Assembly: GCA_036583965.1 (NCBI GenBank)
Contig: JAZBQD010000014.1
Location: 39,728,990-39,792,989, forward strand
Direction: 5' to 3'
DNA from: Prunella strophiata
Taxonomy: Eukaryota; Chordata; Aves; Passeriformes; Prunellidae
DNA length: 64,000 nt
The notes beneath the pieces were generated by a model. It was not told the origin of the DNA, did not search any database, and was given only the letters and a program-made list of their open reading frames with translations. Positions 36,201-58,320 of the stretch are shown one piece after another. The position numbers were made by a program, and so were the translations under genes. Position 1 is the stretch's first letter; every line of letters begins with the position of its first letter.

Positions 36201-39200
36201 TATCACTATTGAGTACAAGAGGTCCTTCACTGACCTGACCTACACTACATTTACTATCAGACTTATGTCAAAAAACCCAAGGAAGTAATTCTGCTTTATG
36301 TCATACATATAGTCCTGGCAAATTGTGACATTATATCCAGCCCACTTCAAATACTACCCATGCCTCTGCTAGGACTAGTGAAGCTGAGAATACTCTACTG
36401 CAAAGAGAGTTAGCTATAGACTTGTAGAGTCCTTAATAGGAATGACTGCTGAATGGGACTCCAGTGTTCCTGTCACAACCAACTATTCATTAGAGAAGAA
36501 AAAAACACCTACTGAAAATGTTTAAAGAAAACAAGCACCAGGAAACAAGAGAAAACATACTGCAGGAAGCAGGTGACAGGAAAGAAACAAGCAGAGAAAA
36601 GTGGACAGTGAGGTAAAATTGGGTAAATAGAATGGTGTTTAACATTTGCATTCATATCAAACTGTAAAAATCAGTCACAAAATACATCTTATTCCTATCT
36701 AAATTCCTAACCCGTTCAGTGTATTACAAACAGTCACAATCATATTCAAAGACTCCATGATGCTCAATTCCAGACCAAGGGAGCCCGAAGTGAGAAAAAT
36801 AATATAGTTCTGTGCAATGACATTCATATTATTAAAAAGTATTTTTCCCTAGAATTATGGTTCTATGAAACCACCACTCCATGAAAAGACTATTTTCTCA
36901 ACATCTCTGCCATGGTTATTGAATGAATAGGGCTCTGTCTGAAGTCCAGGACTCAGTACAGGGCACAGTTGCAAAAATCAGAGAGAGTATAGAGGAAGGC
37001 CTGAATCTCCAGACAGGAATAGCTAAGTTTCAAGCAGTTCTTGCTAATTGGGTCTGCACTGGGCCATAGATGTGTTAGACTAGCTGAGAGCAGAGCATGC
37101 TGCTCAAAACCTCTCCAAGGAAAAGGTAAAGAAATACAAGACAGCTCTCTGCACCAGACTACAGACACCTCATCAACCACAACTAAGCAACAGATACTAT
37201 TTTATTTGCAAGCAGAATAAAAAGGGAAAAATTAATAGATGTATATGGATGGTGCCAAGTAAAATTACTTACTTGAACTTAACTTGATGTTCCAGAACTT
37301 GAAAGCAGAAGAACTTTATGTGATCATCACTAGAAAAGAAAATTCTGTTACTGGAGGCAATATGCTACACATTTCTGTGAAGAAAATAATTCCTCAAATA
37401 TTACAATCAGATTGCCCCTTTGGCACCAGAAAAAAACCAAACCCGCTGCTACTGTTACTTCAAAGCAAAAATGACAAATAGTGGAGCAGTCAATCTGGTA
37501 GAAATTAGCAACTGTTAAACTAATATTTATGTTTGATACTAGTCTTTTTTTCTATAGCCACCTATTTGTTATGGTTTGATTTCAGTATTGAACAAACAAA
37601 ACTACAATACCTATTGTATCCTGCCCTTACAAAAATCTGTCAGGCTTCAAAAGTATGTTGGAGGCCCACTACTACACTAAGTGCAAGTTGTACTCTGCAT
37701 GTTAAAAATCAAAAGTAAAGACAAACTGAGGTGTAGATTAAGCACAGACATTCCACATGCTCTGTTATCCACATTGCTTTTTCATCTTATTATCTAAAAC
37801 TTGCAACAACCATAATGTATATTTCAAAGATTATAACTTCTAATCTTACGTGGTTTTAATTACTGCACATTCTGATGGAGTCAGCAATTCTGATAAACCA
37901 CTTACAAAAAAGCATTCACTATAAACTACTGCTATTATTCAGAAGATATGCACCACTGAATTTCCTCCCAAATTCAATTATTCCATAAAACAGTGACAAC
38001 CTAGTATTTTTGATGTAAATACAGAACTATGTGCAAAAATAGTGGTGATTACACTCTCTTTGCATCTTCTACTCCATAGAAATGGGGCAAGGAGCTACTT
38101 ATGAGATTACCGCATATAAAGTCTATAGTCTCACGGGGGCAATTCTCAGCACTTTTTTTCCCCAGAATTTCAAAACCCAGCAGTCTTTAGGCTCCTAAAT
38201 TAATATGGAGTTTAAATTATACATAGCTCTTCCCTGAAAGGCATTATACAGAGGCCACAGATCAACTATGATACTTAAAATAGTACAAAGACCATATTAA
38301 CTTTCAACAATTTAGTTTGCCTATTATGCTGCACAGATAAATCAGACCCACACAGATTACTAATGACAATAAGAAATTATTAGTTACATTACCTGTATAT
38401 ACTCTGAGCTAATGCTTCTGCACAGACTTGCCAAGCATCCTGAGATATCTTGAGCTGCTCAAAGTAGGCTAGTGCCTGCAAAAATCAAGGTAAATTTCAC
38501 TTTAAAAAGAACAAAGCACATAGCAATAAATCTCATTCATACTTTCCCTTGTATTTAAACAGCTCTTCTTCAAAACACCAACACTATTTGGATACATTCC
38601 AGTGGCTCCCTAATCACCTTAACACTGAGTGGTTTTTCCAAATGCTAATACCATAGGTAGCCATTTCCACTTCATATTCAATACAAAGATTTTTGTTACT
38701 TGAATATGGAAGTCATAGAATCAGAAGTGTTGAGGTTAGATGGAACCTCCAGAGACACAGTTAGACTACAGCAGCTTGCTCAGGGCCTTTCCATTTAGGT
38801 GGGAGTTCACATCCAAGTTACAATTCCTTCCACACATTCTAAAGAAGTGGTAATTTAGATTTTTCACTGAAAACTATTCACTATTTTGTTGCACCACTTT
38901 GCTTGTATTCAAGACCCCAAACTCAAAAAACATTCAAAAACTAACCACCTCGACAACTGTCAGTATATGAATCTTCTACAGAAATCAAGAAAACCTCTAC
39001 CAAACTTTAAATAATCATGTTACTTATCAGGACTTCTAAACAGCTTTTGACAACAGTTAATTTGATTTAATTGCTTTAAGTCTCAGTGTGGCCTGTAACA
39101 CAGAACAGTAAAGCAAGTTTTGGAGCAGAAACTAGATTAACAACACTATGTCAATTCTATAAACGCATGTATTTCTAGGGGGAGGTTTGGCTGTTGGATA

Positions 39201-40360
39201 TTTTTAGGGGCTGCTTTTTGCATTAGTTCATAAAGGTTTCCATTTACCAAAGTCATCTCCCAAAGTAATTATTCAGAACTAAGTCCTAAAATAAGAATTC
39301 ACTTCCTGTAGTTAGTTCTAGTTATTTTCTTATACTAATATAATATTTTACTAGAAATGGTTTGATACTTCCCTTATGTTATATCTTACATGGTTGTGAA
39401 AAAGGTAGGTCCCCTTCTGCTATGAAATATTTCAAAACTGAGCAGATTGCATAGTTAAAAGGTCAAATCTAAAAGCTTCCAATTTTAGTGATATTCTATT
39501 GACAGATCGCTAAAGATTAGCTATATCCATCCTTTTAAAAAGGACAAATACCCAGAACCGACATATTTAACAGTCTATTTAGCAAATCAAACCAAATTTG
39601 TAACTGTTTTAAACATCCCAGGATTTGTTTTATGAACACAAAACCATGGTATTAACATCCTCATTCCTGGAAGATTTTACTAGAAGTTATCTTGTAGACA
39701 GTTAAATCAACATGGTAATCAGTTAGCAAAGATAATTACTCAGTAAATAGTTAAATAAATAAAAATGTCTTTTCATAGGATCATCTCTTATGCAGTAAAT
39801 GTTACCCAGGTATCATGATTACTTTCTTAACCTACTTTACAATAACACAAGCTTCACTACAATTAAACCCACACATTTCATTAAAAAGACACTAAACCTA
39901 GGTAATCCATTAAAATTACAGTTAAAAACATCTAAGAATCAACAGGTTAATTTGAAACAAATTGTTTTCTGTGGCTGATTTTCATTCTATGAGAATCCAT
40001 GTAAGGAGTTGAGCAACAAGTACAAAGGACTGAAAAAACTTAACCAGTCAGAGTCCAGAAAAATGAATTCTATGCATGTTAACTGCAATCAACCTGAAAT
40101 GTAACAGAATTGATAATACATACCCCTCAGCTTACACGTTTGCAACATGACTTGGCTTTGTACTTGCCACCACAAACCCTACGCATTTGGCTCACAAAAC
40201 AAACTCAACAAACCCCCACCCAGCCCATGAAAACATGAATTTTTTTTGCACTGCAATACCATCTCCAGTTATTAGAGAGAAGAAGAAATTAATTACATAC
40301 TCGTTGTCTGAAGTCTGCATCAGCATTTGGGTTGAGCCCTAAAAGGGCTTGCTCATCCAT
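18262..40360 (-). CDS. XPOT: XPOT, exportin-T (tRNA nuclear exporter), complete CDS
   Basis: Karyopherin-beta family receptor that binds mature tRNA together with RanGTP in the nucleus and carries it through the nuclear pore. Twenty-four coding exons join without a frame break into 962 codons, the same length as the human protein, starting MDEQALLGLNPNAD and ending VFFQRAKP. The N-terminal importin-beta-like and exportin-1-like HEAT region lies in residues of about 1-250, followed by helical repeats to the C-terminus. The acidic loop FENEGEDEA (392-400) and the highly conserved CGCSEVYLDC block (exon 18) are intact. Introns are GT-AG except intron 6, which is GC-AG. Exon positions and residues are given exon by exon. 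The gene ends about 4 kb upstream of the probable TBK1 promoter in the same orientation, as in human. It is apparently single-copy and functional. Confidence 0.98.
18752..18808 (-). CDS. XPOT: XPOT exon 24 (residues 936-954)
   Basis: 57-nt exon encoding EFCQALQQPDAKVFKNYLK. The acceptor is CTTATAG and the donor AAG|GTATAA. Confidence 0.95.
19358..19429 (-). CDS. XPOT: XPOT exon 23 (residues 912-935)
   Basis: 72-nt exon encoding GPECIQYLQQEYLPSLQVAP then EIIQ. The acceptor is TTCTTCAG and the donor CAG|GTAGGA. Confidence 0.96.
20294..20341 (-). CDS. XPOT: XPOT exon 22 (residues 896-911)
   Basis: 48-nt exon encoding ALSECAVTLKTIHLKR. The acceptor is ATTTCAG and the donor AGG|GTAAGC. Confidence 0.95.
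20844..20959 (-). CDS. XPOT: XPOT exon 21 (residues 857-895)
   Basis: GKDGPVGFADFVYKHIVPAC to DLADAQTVL. The acceptor is CTTTTTAG and the donor CTG|GTGTGT. It is separated from exon 20 by an intron of only 86 bases. Confidence 0.97.
21046..21162 (-). CDS. XPOT: XPOT exon 20 (residues 818-856)
   Basis: AENVERVLFTVIQGAVDYPD to LSKLVELW, plus one base of Gly857. The acceptor is GTTTAAG and the donor G|GTAAGA. Confidence 0.96.
22375..22564 (-). CDS. XPOT: XPOT exon 19 (residues 755-817)
   Basis: TQVSPFLQQMFMPLLHAIFE to SGMSEVIANQ, plus one base of Gly818. The acceptor is CTTCACAG and the donor G|GTAAGG. Confidence 0.97.
23791..24076 (-). CDS. XPOT: XPOT exon 18 (residues 659-754)
   Basis: The largest coding exon, RTSKAFSNKQTVKQCGCSEV to LINQITAKFK, including the near-invariant FLHRMIICLEEEVLPFIPSA. 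The acceptor is TTTTACAG and the donor AAG|GTATGA. Confidence 0.98.
24538..24776 (-). CDS. XPOT: XPOT exon 17 (residues 580-658)
   Basis: ENGYQALLSSDDQLFIYETA to ADCLNHAVGFA, plus two bases of Ser659. The acceptor is TTTTAG and the donor AG|GTAGGT. Confidence 0.96.
25074..25143 (-). CDS. XPOT: XPOT exon 16 (residues 556-579)
   Basis: KQMNPFIEDVLNRIQDLMEL then SPP. The acceptor is TACTTCAG and the donor CCT|GTGAGT, phase 0. Confidence 0.95.
25907..26001 (-). CDS. XPOT: XPOT exon 15 (residues 525-555)
   Basis: MAFLDHRGLRHTSPKVRSRT to FSRFVKSL, plus two bases of Asn556. The acceptor is GATTGCAG and the donor AA|GTGAGT. Confidence 0.96.
26177..26296 (-). CDS. XPOT: XPOT exon 14 (residues 485-524)
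   Basis: LVTSGVSAYQHTSVTLEFFE to VEPQHIPAVL. The acceptor is ATTTGTAG and the donor CTA|GTAAGT. Confidence 0.96.
26449..26593 (-). CDS. XPOT: XPOT exon 13 (residues 436-484)
   Basis: NWQTTRFMEVEVAIRLLYML to TALQDMMRT. The acceptor is TTTCTCTAG and the donor ACG|GTAAGC, phase 0. Confidence 0.96.
27465..27589 (-). CDS. XPOT: XPOT exon 12 (residues 395-435)
   Basis: GEDEAMFVEYRKQLKLLLDR to SVRRVFNTTL, plus two bases of Gln436. The acceptor is TTGGTAG and the donor CA|GTAAGT. Confidence 0.96.
28571..28633 (-). CDS. XPOT: XPOT exon 11 (residues 374-394)
   Basis: 63-nt exon encoding AIMLAVMKKLTYDEEYNFEN and Glu394. The acceptor is TCTTAG and the donor GAG|GTATTG. The preceding 2.6-kb intron 10 holds no recognisable exon. 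Confidence 0.96.
31231..31269 (-). CDS. XPOT: XPOT exon 10 microexon-size (residues 361-373)
   Basis: 39-nt exon encoding LSALSDQQKANVE. The acceptor is TTTTCCAG and the donor GAG|GTAGGT. It keeps the frame on both sides. Confidence 0.94.
31573..31809 (-). CDS. XPOT: XPOT exon 9 (residues 282-360)
   Basis: EDDVDFLARFSKLVNGMGQA to the conserved IHEDDDISSNIIGFC and YDYLHILKQ. The acceptor is CTTGCAG and the donor CAA|GTAAAT. Confidence 0.97.
33060..33228 (-). CDS. XPOT: XPOT exon 8 (residues 225-281)
   Basis: FINMLLGHMSVEVLREEACD to QSAGLFSIDQ. The acceptor is TCTGAAG and the donor CAG|GTTTGT, phase 0. Confidence 0.97.
33582..33766 (-). CDS. XPOT: XPOT exon 7 (residues 164-224)
   Basis: From EARRNTLLKDTMREQC to WIDLSLIANE, plus two bases of Arg225. 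The acceptor is TTGATAG and the donor AG|GTAAGA. The 5'-flanking intron is the GC-AG one. Confidence 0.96.
34354..34572 (-). CDS. XPOT: XPOT exon 6 (residues 91-163), followed by a GC donor
   Basis: 73 codons from MLNPQPEKTFIRNKAAQVFA to DVVHTSE, within the exportin-1-like domain. The donor is GAG|GCAAGT. No usable GT exists at this junction, and the join to exon 7 restores the conserved SEEARRN. Confidence 0.95.
35727..35796 (-). CDS. XPOT: XPOT exon 5 (residues 67-90)
   Basis: Encodes YSELTEVQQQLIRETLITWL then QAQ. The acceptor is TATTCCAG and the donor CAG|GTGTGT, phase 0. Confidence 0.97.
37273..37329 (-). CDS. XPOT: XPOT exon 4 (residues 48-66)
   Basis: Short 57-nt exon encoding DDHIKFFCFQVLEHQVKF. 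The acceptor is CTTTTCTAG and the donor AA|GTAAGT. It is part of the RanGTP-binding N-terminal repeats. Confidence 0.96.
38393..38475 (-). CDS. XPOT: XPOT exon 3 (residues 21-47)
   Basis: Encodes ALAYFEQLKISQDAWQVCAE to Tyr47 and two bases of Ser48. The acceptor is TTTTTGCAG and the donor AG|GTAATG. First helices of the importin-beta-like N-terminal domain. Confidence 0.96.
38710..38830 (-). mobile_element. CR1 LINE 3'-end fragment in XPOT intron 2
   Basis: AGTCATAGAATCAGAAGTG followed by GGTTAGATGGAACCTCCAGAGA and CAGCTTGCTCAGGG is the degenerate reverse complement of a CR1 3' end. It is truncated and diverged. Confidence 0.75.
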
Positions 40361-40434
40361 GTCTATTGCTATATTCGTTGTTTCCTCTTCCTAACTGCTT
40401 TGCCCACTTCTTCTAGAGGGCAAAATACAATCAT
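40301..40434 (-). CDS. XPOT: XPOT exon 2 (5'UTR 40361-40434, start codon, residues 1-20)
   Basis: A strong acceptor TTTCTCTTTCTCTATTTGCAG precedes 74 nt of 5'UTR; the ATG is at 40358-40360. The donor is CGA|GTATGT, phase 0. A second AG (CCCTCTAG, ending at 40413) could be an alternative acceptor and would only shorten the 5'UTR. Confidence 0.95.
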
Positions 40435-40838
40435 CTGCAAATAGAGAAAGAGAAATTTTATTTGCTCAACAGAACAAGAAAAATTAAAATCAGGACAGCA
40501 ACAATGACACAAGGTGGCCCACAAACCTCAAAAAATGTACTCCAACTAAACATGAATGCTCCAATACTGGAATTCTAAGTCCTTTAATTAACTTTTCACA
40601 GTACTGTATTTCATAGTGATTAAGGAAACTTTAAATTCTCCATATATTTCAGTTCTCTTGAAAAGAGAACTTAGTTAACAGAAAGATGGCATTATGTATA
40701 GTATTCAGCTGAAAGGCTTAAATTCAAATTTCAAGCATGCAGAAGTTTCAGCAAGATATGACATAAGCACAAATCTACTCCTTAAATGAAAGGCCGCTGT
40801 TTTTTTTTTTTTTTCCCACCACAAACCTAACTAAAAAA

Positions 40839-40870
40839 CAAACAAACAAACAACAAAAAAAACAACAACC
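40839..40870. repeat. AAAC/AAC simple repeat in XPOT intron 1
   Basis: Runs of AAACAAACAAACAAAC then AAC units beside a poly(T) tract at 40800-40814. Low-complexity sequence only. Confidence 0.8.
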
Positions 40871-41570
40871 AATCTCTACTCAACTCCAGTACAGATAATA
40901 TGGTTCATACACCCACTTATAAAGTATTTCCTGTGGCGGGGGCAAAGTTATTAGTCTTTCTTCTAAAGCAAGCACATACAAGTGTATTAGACATTAACCA
41001 CAAAATACACCACACTAAGTTGTTAACAAAAGTTTTCTGTTCCTACCAATGGGTGCTGGTTCACTAGCAATGATTTTTACATAGAAAATTCAGTGTAAAA
41101 TTAACAAGTGAGCTAGACAAATGTTCTAAAGATGGCTTGCCACTACAGGCTGTTCTGCAATGCTCTAGTAAAACACAGAGAATTAAAAAAAATTAAAACT
41201 TCTCCGTCAAATACTAGGATGCTGTTAAATAACAAGAGGGGACAAAAAACCATCTATCCTTCAGTTCTCTGCCCCACCTCCCTCCCATGGTAACTTAGTT
41301 AATTAGGCCTGAAATCAGGCCTTGTTATGTAAGTATGTAGGAGGCAGGGGAAAGGAAGAGACAAGAGGAAGAGATGAAATACAAAGGAGCTGTGGTTTGA
41401 AGCTGCCTACATACCCATAGGTAGAACTTCTAATTTCTTAGTATTGTGTCTCGTGCACGTTCTACTGTTCACCCTCCCCCACGGGAAGAAAGGTGGCACA
41501 GTGACAAGCAACAGCAAGCAGAACTGGAAAGGAGAGCCCAAAATTTAACGTGGTAACAGACTTTTATAGA

Positions 41571-41622
41571 AAAGTCAAGACAGAGTACACTATGCCAAAG
41601 TCAAGACAGAATATACTATGCA
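41571..41622. repeat. 26-bp tandem duplication in XPOT intron 1
   Basis: Units 41571-41596 and 41597-41622 both begin AAAGTCAAGACAGA and differ at only three positions. A recent local duplication with no evident function. Confidence 0.85.
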
Positions 41623-44018
41623 TAATGAAAAGCAATTTAATAAGTAAAATTGAGTTCATACAAAAAAATTTGCAGGTTTTGGCAGTACAGAAACCAGAAA
41701 GTCTGGAACAAAGTGATGACTCCTGGCACATGAAGCCTCACAGACTGCCTTAGTCACAGTGATCCCCCCCAGGGGCAGAATCTTTAGGGATTAAACGTGC
41801 TGTGCTGAGTCTTCTCCCTCTGCATCCCCAGCCCCCAACCTGTTTTCCTCAATCAACATCCAGAAGAGCCAGATTAAAAAAAAGGTAAAATGCTGCAGGG
41901 AAAATGATTTTTTTTATTGCATCTTTTGATTGGGGTCTGGTCCAGAGTTATACAACTATTAATATATAGAGGAAATATTTTTTGCATATTTACCTGCTGG
42001 TATCAGTGCATTTTTATCTTTTGGGCAGATGATTTATACCTGGGTGACAAATTTTGCTAATAAAAATAGCGTGACTTAAATATGTATTCTCTCCCCTTGT
42101 TATTGCTAACAGCAATGCCAGTCTGTTCTACTAATTTTCTGAATGCCTCATGAGTGTATTTAAAATTTCATCTTCTATCATACAGCCTTTTCTCAGTTTC
42201 ATCTTGACTAGCCAACTCTAAAAGACAATTAATGAGATAAAATATTTGAATGAGCCTCTTGAGAAAACTAATAGAATAGCTTTTCTTGCCTCATGGTTTT
42301 ACTTAAGCAGGTAGCTTTTCTGCCACGTATCTATTTAACAGCCAGTTACATTTCAAAAGCAAAACTGAACAGTGATTTTAATAGTACTAAAAATTCACAA
42401 AATCCACTTGGCTATAACATCAAGTATGTCATTAAAGCAAGTTTTGTTTATAAAAAACCAATAGATAATAGTTAATAGCTAATATGCAGCTGTGCAGAAA
42501 GTATTCTCTTATGTGCTTAAAGATTATTTTTTGTTAAGCAGTACACCATGTCAGGTGGTAAACTCATCCTACAGTAATTAGAAGGATGCAGTTCCTTACC
42601 AGTGAAGTCATAGAGGTATGTCTCATCAAAATAATTTACTTCTTTTCCTCTACTAGATACTTAAAAGTGCATTTGCCAGTAAAAACTGTTTTCATAGTGC
42701 AAAGGAGGAGGAAAAAAAAATTCAACCCACTACAAGTGGGCAAGACTATCCAATTAACAATACAAGCGTGCCCAAAGTATGTAACTTCGATCTAGATATA
42801 CCCCAATAATGAAAGCATTCAAAGCATTTTAACTACAGATGCTAACCACGGGAACAATCAGCAATTATAAAAAGCTTCACGTTCAGCAGTCATTTTAAGC
42901 ATTTACAAGATGTGGTAACACAGGGGGAGCCAGTGGTGTGCCTCATTTGAATTTCCTCAAGTTTTCTCTCTAATAAAACAAAGACATTAAAATTCATCTT
43001 TTACAGTCTTTTTTGCGGTTTTGCCTGCTGCAAACTTTGGGCATATTTACAGCCTCTTTGGGCTCTAGACCCTTTACACTGGCCTAACACGCGGTTAAAG
43101 CCAACAACTGTGTAACTACTGCAACTTCGACAACTTTCAACTGGACTAGAAAAGTTTTCCTTTCTGGAAGTGACATTAGGTCTTCGTTTCAGGCACAATT
43201 TTACCGGCAGGAATCGCGGTAAGGAGTAAGGCCTCCTTGCTCCCGCCCCAGGCTGGGTCAGAGCCCGGTCTCCTGCGGCCGGGAAGAGCCAACGCGGCTC
43301 CGCAGCGCAGCCAGGCCGGGCGCTCGGGAATCCTCAGCCGCCCTCGTTCAGCTCCGCGACACAGCCGCCGGCTTGTCCTTAACCCTCCGCAGCGCTGTCC
43401 CGGGCCGCTGGGAGTGACCCAGCCCCCCACCCTCGGCCGGGAGCCACCGCTCCGACCACGCCGCGACCAGCGGAACATGGAAGTGCGGGGAGGTCCCTCC
43501 CTCCCCTCACGCTGCCGTCCTACGATTTCTTCCTTCCCCCACCAGAACCACAGCGGATGGACAGCCACCGAGGCGGCAGCTCCCTCGAATAGAACTGCAC
43601 CACAGACTACAGCGTGCATTAGCAGAAAAAACCACAGATATTCTTCGTGGCACCCGCAGGGCGGGACCGGCGGGGCCGGTCGGCTGCAGCCCCCGCTGTT
43701 CCCCAGCAGCAGCGGGGCCAGGCGGACGCGGCGGTGCCCCCCCGCACCTTTCCCAGGGCCCCTCGGCTGCTGCGAGGCTGAGGAAACCGGCCGGGGGACT
43801 CGCGGGAGCCCGCAGGCGCCGCCAGCTCAGCCCGCACTGCCCCTTCCCCCCCGGGCTGAGTCACCCGCTCCGCGTGTCGCGTCCTGCCCTCACCCCCCCG
43901 CCGCTACCTTCCCGGTCAGTGCTCCATCGCCGCCGGCTCCCGCCCACCCCCACGGCTCCGCAGCCGCCACGAGCACAGGGAGCGGGCCGGGCCGGGCCGC
44001 GCCGCCTCGGCTGGCGGC

Positions 44019-44072
44019 GGGAGGAGGAGGAGGAGGAGGAGGAGGAGGAGGAGGAGGAGGAGGAGGAGGAGC
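44019..44072. repeat. GGA trinucleotide repeat, about 18 units, in the XPOT promoter
   Basis: An uninterrupted GGA array inside the XPOT CpG island, about 110 bp upstream of the proposed exon 1 donor. On the transcribed orientation it reads as a pyrimidine tract. Such tracts can form triplex or quadruplex structures and are length-polymorphic. Confidence 0.95.
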
Positions 44073-44142
44073 AGAACCGCCCCTCTCCGCCAAGCCGGCC
44101 GGCCGCGAGGCACGCCGGGATGTGCCCCAGCCGCGGGACACC

Positions 44143-44156
44143 CTGGGAGTCGTAGT
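44143..44156 (-). promoter_or_regulatory. ZNF143/THAP11 (SBS2-type) motif in XPOT promoter
   Basis: The minus strand reads ACTACGACTCCCAG, matching the ACTACAAYTCCCAG consensus except at one position. This motif is typical of housekeeping CpG-island promoters and usually sits close to the start site. Confidence 0.7.
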
Positions 44157-44452
44157 CCCACCAGCCGCCTCAGTACGGCCGGCACCGCTGTTAAACCGAC
44201 CGCACCGGCGGAATAAACTAGGGTTATCCCCGCCCGCCCCCGACCTGCCTCCAGTGTCTGGAAATCGTGCTGTGTCAGCCGCGGTGGGGCGGGGCTGGGC
44301 CGCTGATGCGAATTCCGCAGTAGCGGAGGGAGCGACCTGCTTGGGGACGCGCACAGGGCAGGGCCCGGGCTGGCGTGAGCTTGTCCGTGAGGAGCAATCC
44401 AGTTGCTGTACATAGGCGATGGTTGGCTCTCATTATTAAGAGATGAGCATTA

Positions 44453-44847
44453 TGTGTATGTTACGAGAAGTTTTACAGATGTATAGTTATGCTATTTTGG
44501 TATGTTCTCCCCACACTCCCCTTTCCTTCCTGTACTGTTGTCACGAGTCAGGGCATTTAGGGGAGGGCAGTATTGTTACTAGGAGGCGCGGCATGGCAGC
44601 ACCTGACCCCAATCAAGGTGTAAGAAAGTGATCTCCACCAATAGATGGTAGAGAAGGAGTTGACTGTCAAGACTTTGGGAGGGGGCCAAGGATGTAGAAA
44701 ACAGAGTATCCATTTTGTAGCCGAGCACATGGCCGTTTGCTTACGTGTTCTCAGCGCTGCAGATTTTTGTTATTCAGCCTCTTGTTGTAATTAGTTAAGG
44801 TTTAATAAACCTTTGAAATTTTAAAAGTGAGGGTCGTTTCTCTCACA
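44453..44847 (+). mobile_element. Solo endogenous-retrovirus LTR between XPOT and RPL18A
   Basis: About 395 bp, TG...CA, with features of an avian retroviral LTR: GATCTCCACCAATAG near 44631, ATCCATTTTGTAGCC near 44709, GCTTACGTG near 44738, poly(A) signal AATAAA near 44802 and a TTTCTCTCACA end. No flanking coding sequence and no obvious target-site duplication. The start is uncertain by tens of bases. Family assignment (ERVK-like) is from memory. Confidence 0.75.
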
Positions 44848-45560
44848 GCTGTGTCTGCCCATGTGGCACTGGGCTCCTGCGCACAGGGCTCTGCCAGGCA
44901 GCGCCGTGCACGGGGTTTGTGTCACCGCAGGCCCGCGTGGCCGTGCGGCCACACCGAACACCCACCGAAACGCGAGCAGCTGCCTTACAAACCCGTGCCA
45001 GCCGCGCTGCTGCTACAGTATCTTCCGAGGCAAAACCCACTCCCGTCCCGTGGCTACGGCAGCGCAGCTCTTAAAACACGTGAGGCGCCCAAAGCTCCAG
45101 AGAGACTTGCTTGTCCTGCCGGCAGCGCCACTGCCCGCTCACAGTGCACGGGGGACCAGCCGCAAGAGAGGCACCCCATGGAACTGAGTGCGTGGGGGCG
45201 ATTTTCGGGGGCAACCTCATGGTAGCCAGTGACCTCGCTATCCCGGAGGACGACGAGCGAGAGAGGTTTCTCGGATAGCCCTACGCTCCCGGCTGCCGCC
45301 ACGAGGGGATTTCGGTGCCTCCGCCTGGAGCCTCCCTGCCACGTCCTTCAGGCTAACGCCAGCAGGGCGGCCGGCAGACGGAGTCACGCACAGCCAGGTC
45401 TATCTGCTGCCGGGGCCATGCAGGGCCGCGGCCTTGGTGACGGGGCCGGGGCCGGGGCCGCGCTGCCGGCCGCGAACGGCAGGGGGGGGCGCGCCTCGGG
45501 CCGGGCCACGCGGCGCCGCCAGCCCGGAAGCCAGGGCCGCGCGCGGAGATTGACAGCTGC
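44848..45560. other. Spacer upstream of RPL18A
   Basis: GC-rich sequence between the LTR and the RPL18A promoter. A CACGTG E-box lies near 45076. No coding exon was recognised. Confidence 0.5.
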
Positions 45561-45692
45561 CTGCTCCAATCGCGCTCTGCTCGCAGCCAATCGCCTCGCG
45601 CGCCGCCGGGGGCGGGGCTGCGTGATGACGTCAGGCGGCGGCGCGCGCTGCCCATCCCTTTCCTTTCCTGAGAGCGGCGGCGGCGGAGCGCC
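45560..45692 (+). promoter_or_regulatory. RPL18A: RPL18A promoter: CCAAT boxes, GC box, CRE and TOP start
   Basis: Two CCAAT boxes (45566-45570, 45587-45591), a GGGGCGGGG box near 45609, a perfect cAMP response element TGACGTCA (45626-45633), and a pyrimidine tract (45655-45669) that fits a 5' terminal oligopyrimidine start. The implied 5'UTR is only about 25-35 nt. This is the usual layout of a vertebrate ribosomal protein promoter and suggests growth-regulated translation through mTORC1/LARP1. Confidence 0.8.
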
Positions 45693-49056
<3,364 letters not shown>

Positions 49057-49112
49057 ATACAAAAACATGTTGTCAACTCTGTGTTGCAATAAAGGTCTCA
49101 TTGGAACCTTTC
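49057..49112 (+). terminator. RPL18A: RPL18A 3'UTR and poly(A) signal
   Basis: A very short 3'UTR. AATAAA is at 49088-49093, with cleavage expected about 15-20 bases later. Short UTRs are typical of ribosomal protein genes. Confidence 0.85.

Positions 49113-58320
<9,208 letters not shown>

Larger units (their letters stand above)
43200..44350 (-). promoter_or_regulatory. XPOT: CpG island, XPOT promoter and noncoding exon 1
   Basis: About 1.1 kb of CpG-dense sequence 2.8-4 kb upstream of XPOT exon 2. A good minus-strand donor, GGGAAG|GTAGCG, gives an exon 1 end at 43908; an alternative is AAAG|GTGCGG near 43747. A ZNF143/THAP11-type site lies upstream at 44143-44156. Open frames on both strands here are by-products of high GC. 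Confidence 0.75.

Noticed and set aside
43237..44415. 392-codon plus-strand open frame, and several minus-strand frames in the same place
   Set aside because: They lie in the XPOT CpG island, where stops are rare. The composition is Pro/Ala/Arg/Gly-rich, includes the translated GGA repeat, and resembles no known protein.
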